43,672 nt of DNA from Chloroflexota bacterium (lineage in GTDB: Bacteria > Chloroflexota > Anaerolineae > J102). The notes below the pieces were generated by a model. The model was given only the letters and a program-made list of their open reading frames with translations, ran no database searches and was not told where the DNA came from. The position numbers and the translations under genes are program-made. This document shows, piece after piece, positions 20,787-30,356 of the stretch. Every line of letters starts with the position of its first letter. The stretch's first letter is position 1. The DNA lies in contig JAADGC010000069.1 in the NCBI GenBank assembly GCA_013152585.1, positions 1 through 43,672 of the forward strand, written 5' to 3'.

Positions 20787-20818
20787 AAAGCCCAGTAGTG
20801 CCCGCACTCCTGGGCTTT
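20787..20818 (+). terminator. Terminator-like hairpin downstream of the GNAT gene
   Basis: AAAGCCCAG-TAGTGCCCGCACTC-CTGGGCTTTT with an inner AGTG/CACT stem. Confidence 0.7.
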
Positions 20819-21028
20819 TGCTACGCTACTGGACCCTGGCGTTTTTTGTTTTTGCCCCGGATTCACACATATTTTCACGGAAAAGAAAGGAAAACATCTT
20901 CAAAATCCGTGGCTAAAAGGCTTTGCTAAACGGCAAGTGTCATTTTCGCCAGACTCCAGTACTCTAATTACGATGCTGGATGGCCGGCATGTGTGTCTTT
21001 TGACGAAACAACGGCTAGCAACCTGAAG

Positions 21029-21304
21029 CTATTGGGGCTCTTCAGCTACCACTTCATCCAGGATCACCACAATCTCATCCCCTTCATTGAGATCAAGATT
21101 TTGCCGCAAATGGGCATTGATTAAAATAAAATGGGCGCCATCGCCCGTAGGAAAGGCCGATCCCTCGTAATCGCCACCATTAATCGTCCCTTTTACCCGA
21201 ATACGTGACGGCTTGCGCAGCTCTCCACTGACAAAGCGAGGAAACACGATGCAATAATAGTTGCCGCGACGTTTGAGTGGACCGATGAAGTGGATAGCCG
21301 CCAT
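21029..21304 (-). CDS. DUF1905 domain protein
   Basis: FIGPLKRRGNYYCIVFPRFVSGELRKPSRIRVKGTINGGDYEGSAFPTGDGAHFILINAHLRQNLDLNEGDEIVVIL matches the family as I know it. Confidence 0.75.
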   Translation of the reverse strand: MAAIHFIGPLKRRGNYYCIVFPRFVSGELRKPSRIRVKGTINGGDYEGSAFPTGDGAHFILINAHLRQNLDLNEGDEIVVILDEVVAEEPQ

Positions 21305-21497
21305 GGGACGAGACTCCTTAAAGAAGCGAGCAAAGAGGGCAACGATTGTCTATAAAATGATTTTAGCGTGTATCCCTTCTACTTGCCAAAAATCAAAGAG
21401 TTGTTTTTCAGGTCGGGCCGCGAGTTACATCTGTCGGCAGCGCCGTAACGATGAGCCTGGCCACAATCTGTCGTGCAAGAAAAACTGGCTCAGCAAT

Positions 21498-22586
21498 CTA
21501 CCCCACCTTTAGCAAATCCACCGCCACTTTGGCCACGGTGGGGGGATGCAGCAACATGTTGGTATAGGTGGCGTTGGCCATAGGACAGGCACATTCTTTG
21601 TTGGCAATGCTCTGGCGCATGGCCTGCATTTCGGGGCTGAACCAAATAGGCCGGATATCGTAATCGGTTTGGCGCAGATTACCTACGGGCTCGGCGCGGA
21701 TGCAGCAGGTCCAGACATCGCCGTTGGGGGCGATCTGGGCACCGGCCCAACCGGCATAGCAATCAATCACCTGGCGACGTTCGAACAACGTGCGCTTGGC
21801 CAGTTGATAGTATTGGGTGCGAAAACCCTGGGTAAAGCGGGCAAAGCCACTGGCATGGGCTTTGTGGGCCTGCTCGCTGAGGAAGTCGGCAATGGGGGCA
21901 TACGTTTCGGGGTCGGGGGTGATGCCCCAGCCCATGGTGTCCAACTCTACGCGCTCTTCCGCCACCTCGGTGATGTAACTGTCGGGCTGCAAGAACTGCA
22001 GGCCCTCGTAAATTGCGGCGAAGCGATGGGCGTTGAAGCGGCTGACCACCGTATGCACCGAAGTCACCAGGTTGGAGTGCTTTTCTTTGAGCGCCTTGAG
22101 TCCCTGCCAGGTGGCCATGGCCTTATCCCAGTTGCCGGGCACACCCCGCATATCATCATGTTCCTCACCGACGCCGTCCAGCGACAGGTTGATGCCCACA
22201 TTGGCTCCCGCACAGTCCGCACAGATGCGGTCCACGGCCGCCAGAATCCGCTTGGTGAGCAAGCCATTGGTGGGGATAGTGATGTAGGTGGGCTGGCAAT
22301 GTCGATAGCCGGAAATCACCATGTCGTCCAGGTCCTTGCGCAAAAAGGGCTCGCCGCCGGTGAAGGTGAGATATTCCACCGAACGCCCCAGCTTGCTGAA
22401 AACCTGATCCCATTCCGCCACGCTCATGTCGTCGTTGGGCTTGCGCCACACGTCGCAGGTGCGGCATTTGCTGTTGCAGCGATAGCTGATGGAGATCACC
22501 ACCGAAAACGGCATCAGCCGCGGCCAGCCATAGCGGCGGAACGCCCAATAGGCGGGGAGTCTGGGAGCAAGTGTGAGCAGAGACAT
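21498..22586 (-). CDS. Radical SAM protein, SPASM-like C-terminus (G)
   Basis: [13 protein letters not shown] (CxxxCxxC), [15 protein letters not shown]-terminal cysteines DCYAGW...[15 protein letters not shown]...NKECACPM. Confidence 0.92.
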   Translation of the reverse strand: MSLLTLAPRLPAYWAFRRYGWPRLMPFSVVISISYRCNSKCRTCDVWRKPNDDMSVAEWDQVFSKLGRSVEYLTFTGGEPFLRKDLDDMVISGYRHCQPTYITIPTNGLLTKRILAAVDRICADCAGANVGINLSLDGVGEEHDDMRGVPGNWDKAMATWQGLKALKEKHSNLVTSVHTVVSRFNAHRFAAIYEGLQFLQPDSYITEVAEERVELDTMGWGITPDPETYAPIADFLSEQAHKAHASGFARFTQGFRTQYYQLAKRTLFERRQVIDCYAGWAGAQIAPNGDVWTCCIRAEPVGNLRQTDYDIRPIWFSPEMQAMRQSIANKECACPMANATYTNMLLHPPTVAKVAVDLLKVG

Positions 22587-22594
22587 GGGAGGAT

Positions 22595-24061
22595 TTATGC
22601 GGTCCGGGCAGCGTGCTTGGCGTCGGCGGTTTGCTCGTCGTTGCCCACGAAGAAACGATAGGCATTAGCAACGGTGCCCGGCAAGTCCAGCCAGAAGCTC
22701 TTCTTCGACACTTTTTCCCACACGCGTTTGGGCCGATACAAATAGAAGCGACGGTAGGCCTGGCGCCATTTTTTCACCACCAGCTCGGGATCGTAGCTGT
22801 CATCGTCGATGGTGAAGCTGGCTTTGGCGTCATGGATGGCCAGATCACTCCATTCATCGGCAAAGACATTCCCTTCTTCCTCGATCATATCCCACATTTT
22901 GGTACCGGGGAAAGGGGCGGCCAGCATGAAGTTGGCCAGATCGGGGTCCAGCTCCAGCGCAAGCTGAATGGTTTTTTCCATGGTCTCTTCCGTATCACGA
23001 GGCATCCCAAAGATGAAAAAGCCCATTGTTTGTAGATCGGCGGCTTTGGCCCAACGGAAGGCATTGCGCACCTGATCCAGGGTCTGGCCTTTGCGGATCA
23101 CGTTGCGCAGTATCCAGGGATCGCCGCTTTCCACCCCGAAGCCGACCCGTTTGGCGCCGGCAGCTTTCATGAGATGGAACAGCTCGGCATCGGTGTGATT
23201 CACCTTCATGCCGTGGACGGTGGTCCAGGACACGGTGTTGAGCCCTTCGGCAACCAGTTGTCGGCAAATATCTTTGGCCCGCGGCAGCTTCAAATTCCAA
23301 ATATCATCCGTCACCCCAATCTCGGTCGCATGCAGACCTTCGACAAGCCACCGCCATTCGGCGATCACATTTTCCACGCTGCGCCCGCGCCAGGTGTTGC
23401 CGGTCACCGGTTTCGAGCAAAAAATGCACTGGTAGGGGCAGCCACGGCTGGTAAGAATGGTGAAGCTGCGGGCGTGGGGGTCCAGTCCGTCTGTCAGGGG
23501 TTGGAGATTGGTGTAATGATCGATCTTGAACAGATCGTGGGCCGGGAAAGGCAGGCTATCCAGGTCCTCGATGATGGGCGAAATGGGCGAAATATAAATC
23601 TCGCCGTTGTGGCGATAGTTGAGTCCGGGAATAGCGCCGTCTTCGGGCTTTTCGTCCTTTAGCAAGGCATCGGCAAACGCGACAATACCGTGTTCGGCCT
23701 CGCCCTTGAAGGTGTAATCGACATATGGATGCTCGGGGCCCAGCGATTCGGCGGGCATAATGGTGAGATGAGGGCCACCCAAAAGGGTGATGAGGCCTCG
23801 ATCCTTGGCGACTTTTGCCATTTCCCAGGCATCCTGAATCAGGGGCGTGGTGGCGGTGATGCCAATAAAGGTGTAGGGCTTAGCTTCGGCGGCGGCTTTA
23901 TCGATGTACGAAGTAACGGGCACATCTTCGATGGACGCGTCGTAGATGATGACATCGTGGCCGGCCTCACGCAAGACGGCGGCCAGATAGCCCAGGCCAA
24001 GGGGGATGTGCTTACGCGAAGACCATACTTTGGCTTCGGGACTTGCTAAGATGATTCGCAT
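22595..24061 (-). CDS. B12-binding-domain radical SAM protein (F)
   Basis: [37 protein letters not shown]...[26 protein letters not shown]; start taken as ATG at 24061. Confidence 0.93.
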   Translation of the reverse strand: MRIILASPEAKVWSSRKHIPLGLGYLAAVLREAGHDVIIYDASIEDVPVTSYIDKAAAEAKPYTFIGITATTPLIQDAWEMAKVAKDRGLITLLGGPHLTIMPAESLGPEHPYVDYTFKGEAEHGIVAFADALLKDEKPEDGAIPGLNYRHNGEIYISPISPIIEDLDSLPFPAHDLFKIDHYTNLQPLTDGLDPHARSFTILTSRGCPYQCIFCSKPVTGNTWRGRSVENVIAEWRWLVEGLHATEIGVTDDIWNLKLPRAKDICRQLVAEGLNTVSWTTVHGMKVNHTDAELFHLMKAAGAKRVGFGVESGDPWILRNVIRKGQTLDQVRNAFRWAKAADLQTMGFFIFGMPRDTEETMEKTIQLALELDPDLANFMLAAPFPGTKMWDMIEEEGNVFADEWSDLAIHDAKASFTIDDDSYDPELVVKKWRQAYRRFYLYRPKRVWEKVSKKSFWLDLPGTVANAYRFFVGNDEQTADAKHAARTA

Positions 24062-24155
24062 GGGGATAGATCGGTTAGGCGCTAATTGGGTCACTTGGTA
24101 GATGGATGACTTTTGAGGGAGACGGTATTCGATGAGCAGTCGCCATCGACAAACC

Positions 24156-25565
24156 TCAGGCCAGGGCGCTGACAATGCCTTTGCGGGTGTTGCCGGGCAC
24201 GGCATAGCCAATGCCATCGCCATCGGGCACCCAATCGCGATGAGCGCATGCCTTGCGATAGCCATAATCGGTGCTGAAGCTGGCAAATGCTTTGCGAGGC
24301 CAGTCGCGCAGGGGATGCCGCATAAGGTTACGCAGGCCGCGGCTAGCAACACCGGGCCAACCATACAGTTTGCGGGCCAACCAATCGTAACCGGCAGCCA
24401 GTTGGGCCGGCGTCATTTGTGCCGGGTAGTAGGTGACGTGGGTGGTATCATACAAGGACCATGGGACATTGGGGATGAGGCGATTCTCATCGATCCACTG
24501 TTGGCGTTGGGGGGTGCCCACATACGGGGTAAGTACCGTGATGCTGACACCTTCCAGCTCACTTTCCCGAATGACATCGTAAGTGTGCTGGAATATCTCG
24601 GGCGTATCACCATCGAACCCAAACACAAACAAGCCCACAACGCCGATACCGGCAGCGTGCACGTTGTCGATAACCTGGTGATAGCGCTCGATGTTGCCGT
24701 CTGTCTTGCCGCCTAATTGACGGCGATTGTTGGGATTGGCGCTCTCGAAGCCAATGAAGAACTTGTCGAGATGCGCTTCGCGGGCCAGCTTGAGCAAATC
24801 GGGATGATCGGCCACCAACTGCTCGGCCTGACAGGTCCAGCCCTGCAAGGGGAGTTTACGCAGGGCCTTGAACAGCGACTCCATGTATTCGGGGTGCAGA
24901 CGGAAATTAAGGCCGAAATTATCATCCGTGAGAAAGAAACGTTTGATCCCGCGACGTTCAATTTCTTCCACCACCTGCTCTACGGGACGCAGTCGCATCA
25001 CCCGGCCTGAGACGCGAATGGCCGTACAAAAGTCACAACTACGGGAGCAACCCCGCGTGATCTCGAGATAGGGTGTCCAATAATTGCGCTTTTCGTCAAC
25101 CTGACGCAAGACGCGATCACTGATGGGCACGAGCTTATCGAGCGAAGCCCATTCCTCGTCCACATAACGGGGTTGAAGGGCACCACGGTCAAAATCGGCG
25201 ATCATCTGCGGCCAGGTGCGATAGGCCTCGCCCACGGCAATACTGTCGGCCCACGCCGCCACTTCGTCCGCAGCCAACGTAGCGTGGGGCCCTCCCACCA
25301 CCACCGTAGCGCCGCGGGCTTTGGCCCTTTCGGCAATCCAGCGTGCGCGTTCGATTTGCAATGTTTTTGCCGTAATGCCTACCAAATCACCGGGCCCCAT
25401 TTCGTCAAAGGGCACGGGGCGCAGGTCTTCGTCGATGATCTCGACAGGAACGGCATCGGGCACCAGCGAAGCCAGGCGCATCAGTGTATAAGGTGCCATG
25501 GTCGCCCTTCTAAGGACGGTGCCATCTCGACCGGGTTGGATTAAAGTAACGCGATGTATGCTCAT
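24156..25565 (-). CDS. B12-binding-domain radical SAM protein (E)
   Basis: [54 protein letters not shown]. Confidence 0.93.
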   Translation of the reverse strand: MSIHRVTLIQPGRDGTVLRRATMAPYTLMRLASLVPDAVPVEIIDEDLRPVPFDEMGPGDLVGITAKTLQIERARWIAERAKARGATVVVGGPHATLAADEVAAWADSIAVGEAYRTWPQMIADFDRGALQPRYVDEEWASLDKLVPISDRVLRQVDEKRNYWTPYLEITRGCSRSCDFCTAIRVSGRVMRLRPVEQVVEEIERRGIKRFFLTDDNFGLNFRLHPEYMESLFKALRKLPLQGWTCQAEQLVADHPDLLKLAREAHLDKFFIGFESANPNNRRQLGGKTDGNIERYHQVIDNVHAAGIGVVGLFVFGFDGDTPEIFQHTYDVIRESELEGVSITVLTPYVGTPQRQQWIDENRLIPNVPWSLYDTTHVTYYPAQMTPAQLAAGYDWLARKLYGWPGVASRGLRNLMRHPLRDWPRKAFASFSTDYGYRKACAHRDWVPDGDGIGYAVPGNTRKGIVSALA

Positions 25566-25650
25566 AAAATTAATCGAAAGAGAGAAAGAGAGAGGTGGTT
25601 ATTGTACAGGTCAAGTCCTGTTTGATCGATTTCTCAGCCCGTGCAGACCA

Positions 25651-25710
25651 GTAAACCAGGCCGATGGAGGCCAGCGTCGTTTGTGCTGGCCTACCGGTTG
25701 ACGGGTTTAC
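25651..25710. other. Nested inverted-repeat (potentially structured) intergenic segment inside the radical SAM cluster
   Basis: AGGCCAGC (25668-25675)/GCTGGCCT (25685-25692) inside GTAAACC (25651-25657)/GGTTTAC (25704-25710). Confidence 0.45.
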
Positions 25711-25788
25711 CGGCTTTCAAGAAAGTGAAGCGCTGTTGTCAGCTTCCACGTTGCAGTCACACCCGTAATAGCGTGACGACGATGTGGC

Positions 25789-25995
25789 TTATCCTAAATT
25801 ATGAACGTATTTTTGAAGCTGGCGCTGGTTGATTTTGATGTACTGATCGGGGATGATTTCGGCTACTTCGGCCTCGCTGAGACGCACGCGCATGATTTTC
25901 AGGGCATCTTGCGGCGACTCACCGTAGGCGAGTTTCTTCTTTCCGTTCTTGAGATCGAAAAGATACATGTAGTGAGGGTTGCTGAAGCTGCTCAT
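25789..25995 (-). CDS. 68-aa small protein embedded in the radical SAM cluster, function unknown
   Basis: MSSFSNPHYMYLFDLKNGKKKLAYGESPQDALKIMRVRLSEAEVAEIIPDQYIKINQRQLQKYVHNLG; same strand, 24-nt gap from the preceding radical SAM gene; protein-like composition. No strong SD seen. Confidence 0.65.
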   Translation of the reverse strand: MSSFSNPHYMYLFDLKNGKKKLAYGESPQDALKIMRVRLSEAEVAEIIPDQYIKINQRQLQKYVHNLG

Positions 25996-26019
25996 GGGAG
26001 TACTGGGGTGATCGTGGGC

Positions 26020-27423
26020 TCAGGCCTTAACGAGGACATCTTGATACAAACCGGAACCGTGCCGGACTGCCTGCAAACCTTTGTTGATCTCGTCGTCGTA
26101 TTTGCCGGCCAACATGTCACGATAAAATTGATAATCGACACCCTTGACTTTTTCGTCATCGGGGAAGCGATGGTAATCGTCCTTTGACATCAGGCTTTTG
26201 CCTTCGGCGATGAGTTGGTAGCCCAGGGCCGAACCGGGATAGGGGGCGTAGAACGAAATCGAGGGCATGACGCGCTTCATGCGCTTGAGCATGCGCATGG
26301 TTTTGAAAGCATCCTCGTGGGTCTCGCCCGGAATGCCCAACATGATGTTGGACCAGAAGAACGGGGGCTGCTCGCCCTTGGCCTCGAGTTCGTCGCCCAG
26401 GCGGTTGACCAGATCGATGGCGAAGGTGTTATCCTCTTCGTTGGATTCTTTGTTGAGCAGCTTCAAAATGCGGTCGCTGCCCGACTCGAAGCCGATGGAA
26501 ATGGTGCGCCAGTTGGTTTCGCGCACCAGGGCCTGGAACAAATCGGGCCATTGGCGCACGGTGTCGGCGCGACCGGCAGCCCAATAAGTCCAGCGTTTGG
26601 TCTGCCGCGGGTATTTTTCCAACCATTCTTCCAGCCAGCTCGGCTGCTGGAAAAACATAGAATCATGAATGACCACGGATCCCACACCGTATTTGCGATC
26701 CAAAAAATTCAGTTCGTCGATCACCTGATCCACAGAGCGGCGGCCCATCACTTTGATGTAGGAGCTTTCGTTGCAGAACACGCACTGCCACGGACACACG
26801 CGGCTGGTGAGTATGGTGGCCACAGGACCTGGCCCCCACCCGCATTCGAGCTCCATAGGCCAGTGCCACTTCCAGCGACGCTTCATGCGCCAGCCGCCGG
26901 CTGGTCGGGGCCAGAGTTCGCGGTCGATCATGGGCCACTCGGCCATAGATCGCGCACTTTCGCCCTGGAACAAACGTGGAAAAGCCGAGGGATCGCGCAC
27001 CAGATCGACGATTACTTTTTCGCCGGCGCCCATGCAGATCTTATCGAATTCGGGCACGGCCTCCATTTCATCGGGGGCTACGGTGGCGTGCATGCCGCCG
27101 GCGAGGATGAGGCTGTTGGGGTTGAGCTGTTTGAAGAGCTTCGCCGCCTTGAGGGCGGGTGGAAAGGTGTAGCTACGCACGTTCATCAGAAGCATGTCGT
27201 AGCCGGCAAGCTGCGGTTTCAGTTCTTCCCAGGATGTGACCGCACGCGTCGAGGCGATGTCGGTTTCGATGCCGTTTTGATGCAGAATGGTGCGTAAAAG
27301 CCCCAGGCCGTGATCCTGCCATTGTTCGTGGGGGCCGCGCGGATGCACCAGATCGCCAAGATCCCCAAGATCAAGCCACAGGATACGGGATTTAGGGGAT
27401 TTGCGTGAAAATAAGAAGGTCAT
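26020..27423 (-). CDS. B12-binding-domain radical SAM protein (D)
   Basis: LILAGGMHATVAPDEMEAVPEFDKICMGAGE, TSRVCPWQCVFCNESSYIKVMGRRSVDQVIDEL, IGFESGSDRILKLLNK. Confidence 0.92.
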   Translation of the reverse strand: MTFLFSRKSPKSRILWLDLGDLGDLVHPRGPHEQWQDHGLGLLRTILHQNGIETDIASTRAVTSWEELKPQLAGYDMLLMNVRSYTFPPALKAAKLFKQLNPNSLILAGGMHATVAPDEMEAVPEFDKICMGAGEKVIVDLVRDPSAFPRLFQGESARSMAEWPMIDRELWPRPAGGWRMKRRWKWHWPMELECGWGPGPVATILTSRVCPWQCVFCNESSYIKVMGRRSVDQVIDELNFLDRKYGVGSVVIHDSMFFQQPSWLEEWLEKYPRQTKRWTYWAAGRADTVRQWPDLFQALVRETNWRTISIGFESGSDRILKLLNKESNEEDNTFAIDLVNRLGDELEAKGEQPPFFWSNIMLGIPGETHEDAFKTMRMLKRMKRVMPSISFYAPYPGSALGYQLIAEGKSLMSKDDYHRFPDDEKVKGVDYQFYRDMLAGKYDDEINKGLQAVRHGSGLYQDVLVKA

Positions 27424-27438
27424 AATCGTTTTTCCAAC

Positions 27439-28575
27439 CTATCGACTGCTGCCATGCAGACTTTCCTCGGGCATTTCGAGTTCGATAGGGATGCCAGATT
27501 CGTGCCCGTTATCGTTGGTGCGAATCGCCTGCCCACTCAATTGCTCTTGCACCGGACGATTACCGAAACCGGCGGCCAGGGTGGGCTTCCACCAGGCCCA
27601 TTCGCTGCATGTGTTGCACGGTGAAACTTCGTGGGTGCGCTTTTGCAGGTGCTGGCGCCGTAATTCCTGCATCTTCGCACCGTTCCAGTTCTTCATCACC
27701 CGCACAACACCGTCCTCGTCGATCACGTTGCCCAGATCATAATCGAGGTTGAAGTCGCGATCACACATGGCAATGGCACCATCCCAGTAAATGTGCACGT
27801 GGTACCACAGGTTGGGACAGGCAAAGCGGGGGGGAAGCTGTTTGCTCTGTTCCAGTCGCAAAGCGCTGATCTCTTCTACCTGATCACCCCAGGAATCGAA
27901 AGGTTTGACGTGCACCAGATCGACACCGGGGACCTGGCCCCAGGTTTCGACAAAGGTGGCGGTGTCATCTTTGGTGTTTTCCATCTCGATAATCTGTAAA
28001 TTGACAAAGGTGCCGTAGCCGCCCTGATGCTTCATCTCCACAAAACGGTGGATGTTGTTGTTTGTTTTGGTAAAATCGGCATTCACGCGCACGTTTTCGT
28101 AGGTTTCGGGGCGGATACCATCCTGGCACAGATAGATGACGTTGAGCCCGGCATCGAGCAAGCGTTGAGAGCGCTCGGGCGTAAGTAGGGTGGCATTGGT
28201 GCTGATCTCGGAGCGCAAGCCTTTATCGCCACAATAGGCCACCATATCATAGATGCGCTTGTGCAGCAAAGGCTCACCCCAGATATGCAGGGTGGTGGCT
28301 TTGACATGGGGTGCCATTTCATCCACGATTTGTTTGAAGACTTCCCATTTCATAAAACCGTGCGGACGCGTGATTTCTTCGCGACCGGTGGGGCACATGA
28401 TGCAATTCAGGTTGCAGATGTTGGTGGATTCGATGTACATGCGGTCGGGTGGGGGCACATAGCGGGTTTGGCCTGTCTCGTAAGCCAACCATTTCACCGG
28501 CCCCATGACCTTGCGTCGATAGATGCGCGATTTGTTACGCAATTTTTCCTGAAAAGTAAGTGTCTGTGTTGTCAT
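27439..28575 (-). CDS. Radical SAM protein, SPASM-like C-terminus (C)
   Basis: ESTNICNLNCIMCPTGRE (CxxxCxxC), LHIWGEPLLHKRI, C-terminal FACPNLWYHVHIYWDGAIAMCDRDF...SPCNTCSEW. Confidence 0.93.
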   Translation of the reverse strand: MTTQTLTFQEKLRNKSRIYRRKVMGPVKWLAYETGQTRYVPPPDRMYIESTNICNLNCIMCPTGREEITRPHGFMKWEVFKQIVDEMAPHVKATTLHIWGEPLLHKRIYDMVAYCGDKGLRSEISTNATLLTPERSQRLLDAGLNVIYLCQDGIRPETYENVRVNADFTKTNNNIHRFVEMKHQGGYGTFVNLQIIEMENTKDDTATFVETWGQVPGVDLVHVKPFDSWGDQVEEISALRLEQSKQLPPRFACPNLWYHVHIYWDGAIAMCDRDFNLDYDLGNVIDEDGVVRVMKNWNGAKMQELRRQHLQKRTHEVSPCNTCSEWAWWKPTLAAGFGNRPVQEQLSGQAIRTNDNGHESGIPIELEMPEESLHGSSR

Positions 28576-28592
28576 TTTCGATCCTTGTCAGC

Positions 28593-30065
28593 TTAGCTCC
28601 AGGAGGTGGCGCCAAAAAAGCTGCTTTTGGTACGGCGGAAGGTGTCGAACAATCCCCATTTGACCAACGTGCTGCCAACTTTGCGAATAGGAGTGATGCG
28701 CGCCGCGTTCCATAGCAAATCGCCGGCGGTTTCGCCAAAGCTATGCCGGTACATGCGCCGTTTTTTAGCTTCTAAAAAGCGCTCGCGGGCCCTGATAGCA
28801 TATCCGCTGAGGACGCGATCATCGATGTCGGAGACGTTCATAAACGGGGCGATCTCGGCTGTGTAGCTGTTGTAGTAATAGCTCTTGGTGAAATCGGCAT
28901 TGTATTCCGTATCGGGATGTTTGCGCAATAGTTCGTTCCAAAGCTGAGTGCCGGGCATGGGCGTGGCAATCGAGAACATCGCTTCGCTGAGTTCCAGGCC
29001 GGCCGCGAATTCAATGGTGTCGGCGATGGTTTGCTCGTTATCGCCAGGAAGCCCCAGAATGAAGTAGCCCTTGCTGTGGATGCCGGCCTGTTCGGTCCAA
29101 CGCACGGCATCCTGCACCTGATCCAGGCGGATATGTTTGGCTGTGCGCTTGAGCACTTCTTCGTTGCCGCTTTCGATACCATAATGGACCTGGCGGCAGC
29201 CTGCTTTGTACATCTTGCGCAAAAGCTCGGGGTTGACGCGGTCCACGCGAGCCAAACAACGCCAGCGGATGTCCATATCGCGGGCGATGAAATGATCAAG
29301 GATTTCATCCAGCCGCCGCACATCGATGGTAAAGAGATCGTCGATGAAATAGAAGTTGTGCACGCCATAATGCTGCATCATATATTCCAGTTCGTCGGCG
29401 ATGTTTTCGGGGCTGCGCTGGCGATAGGTGCGGCCCACAATGCCCTTAAAACAAAAGGAACAGTTGTACGGACAACCACGGCTGCTCAACACTGTAAGCA
29501 TCTGCTCACCGTTGGGCGCATACAACGGATATTGTGCGAGTTCGAAGAGATGCCGGGCCGGGTAGGGTAAGGCATCGAGATCAGCGATCAGCGGACGCTC
29601 GCCGCCGTCGATCACCTGGCCTTCTTCTTTGTACCAAAGACCGGCCATGTCGCCCCAGTTGTGGGCATGATTGTCGAGAGCGCGCATAAAGTCGCGGAAA
29701 ACATCTTCGCCCTCCCCATAGATGAGAAAGTCGAAATGGGGGTTTTCGAGGGTATGTTGGGGCAATGTAGTAGCATGGGGCCCGCCGATGATGGTCGTGA
29801 CCCCCAGGGCATCTTTGAGCATGGCCGCGGCCTGCTCGACGCTGGCGTAGCTGGTGGTCATCGATGTGAAGGCTACCAGATCGGGACGATAGTCAATCAC
29901 GTTCTGAACTTCAGCCTCCAGGGTGCGCTCGGGGTGCAGGCCAAAGTCGAAGATACATGCTTCGTGGCCCTCTTGTTCGGCCACAGCAGCCAAATAACCT
30001 AAACCCAGCGAGGGATAGGCGTTTACCATTTCGTTCCATTTGGGGCCGATGAAGGCGATTTTCAT
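28593..30065 (-). CDS. B12-binding-domain radical SAM protein (B)
   Basis: [36 protein letters not shown]...IIGGPHATTLPQ; SSRGCPYNCSFCFKGIVGRTYRQRSPENI; ATG at 30065 preceded by AGGAGG. Confidence 0.95.
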   Translation of the reverse strand: MKIAFIGPKWNEMVNAYPSLGLGYLAAVAEQEGHEACIFDFGLHPERTLEAEVQNVIDYRPDLVAFTSMTTSYASVEQAAAMLKDALGVTTIIGGPHATTLPQHTLENPHFDFLIYGEGEDVFRDFMRALDNHAHNWGDMAGLWYKEEGQVIDGGERPLIADLDALPYPARHLFELAQYPLYAPNGEQMLTVLSSRGCPYNCSFCFKGIVGRTYRQRSPENIADELEYMMQHYGVHNFYFIDDLFTIDVRRLDEILDHFIARDMDIRWRCLARVDRVNPELLRKMYKAGCRQVHYGIESGNEEVLKRTAKHIRLDQVQDAVRWTEQAGIHSKGYFILGLPGDNEQTIADTIEFAAGLELSEAMFSIATPMPGTQLWNELLRKHPDTEYNADFTKSYYYNSYTAEIAPFMNVSDIDDRVLSGYAIRARERFLEAKKRRMYRHSFGETAGDLLWNAARITPIRKVGSTLVKWGLFDTFRRTKSSFFGATSWS

Positions 30066-30276
30066 ACCGTAATCCTCCTGTTGCAGTTTCGGTGCGCCGG
30101 CAGCACTGAGTTTGGCTCGGGCACGGGGCAAAGTCAGCTCAGCCTATGCTAGCACCAGCAGATGAATTCCGACTGAAAAAACATTTCAGAATCGATGACA
30201 ATTTTGTCATCCTGGTCGGACTTCGCAACGAACCGCAGTTGCTTAGGAATCGTGCAAAAATGAGTTCCCGTTTTTG

Positions 30277-30339
30277 ACCTCCGGGAGGTGGGCACCGATA
30301 GTTCGGTGCTGGCGGCACTTCTGACCACCTCTTGGAGGT
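30277..30339. repeat. Multi-hairpin palindromic element between radical SAM genes A and B
   Basis: ACCTCCGGGAGGT, then GCACCGA-TAGT-TCGGTGC, then ACCTCTTGGAGGT; similar layout at 39182-39244. Confidence 0.6.
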
Positions 30340-30356
30340 TCATTCGAGACAAACAC

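Noticed and set aside
20744-20929. 61-aa ORF downstream of the GNAT gene
   Set aside because: Runs through a terminator hairpin (20787-20818) and has no coding character.
21546-22661. 371-aa plus-strand ORF opposite radical SAM gene G
   Set aside because: Antisense shadow ORF; no recognisable domain, opposite a gene with clear radical SAM motifs.
22595-24364. Full 589-aa version of radical SAM gene F
   Set aside because: The N-terminal 100 residues are Ala/Cys/Pro-rich and overlap gene E; the natural start is MRIILASPE at 24061.
26215-27297. 360-aa plus-strand ORF opposite radical SAM gene D
   Set aside because: Antisense shadow ORF with no recognisable domain.
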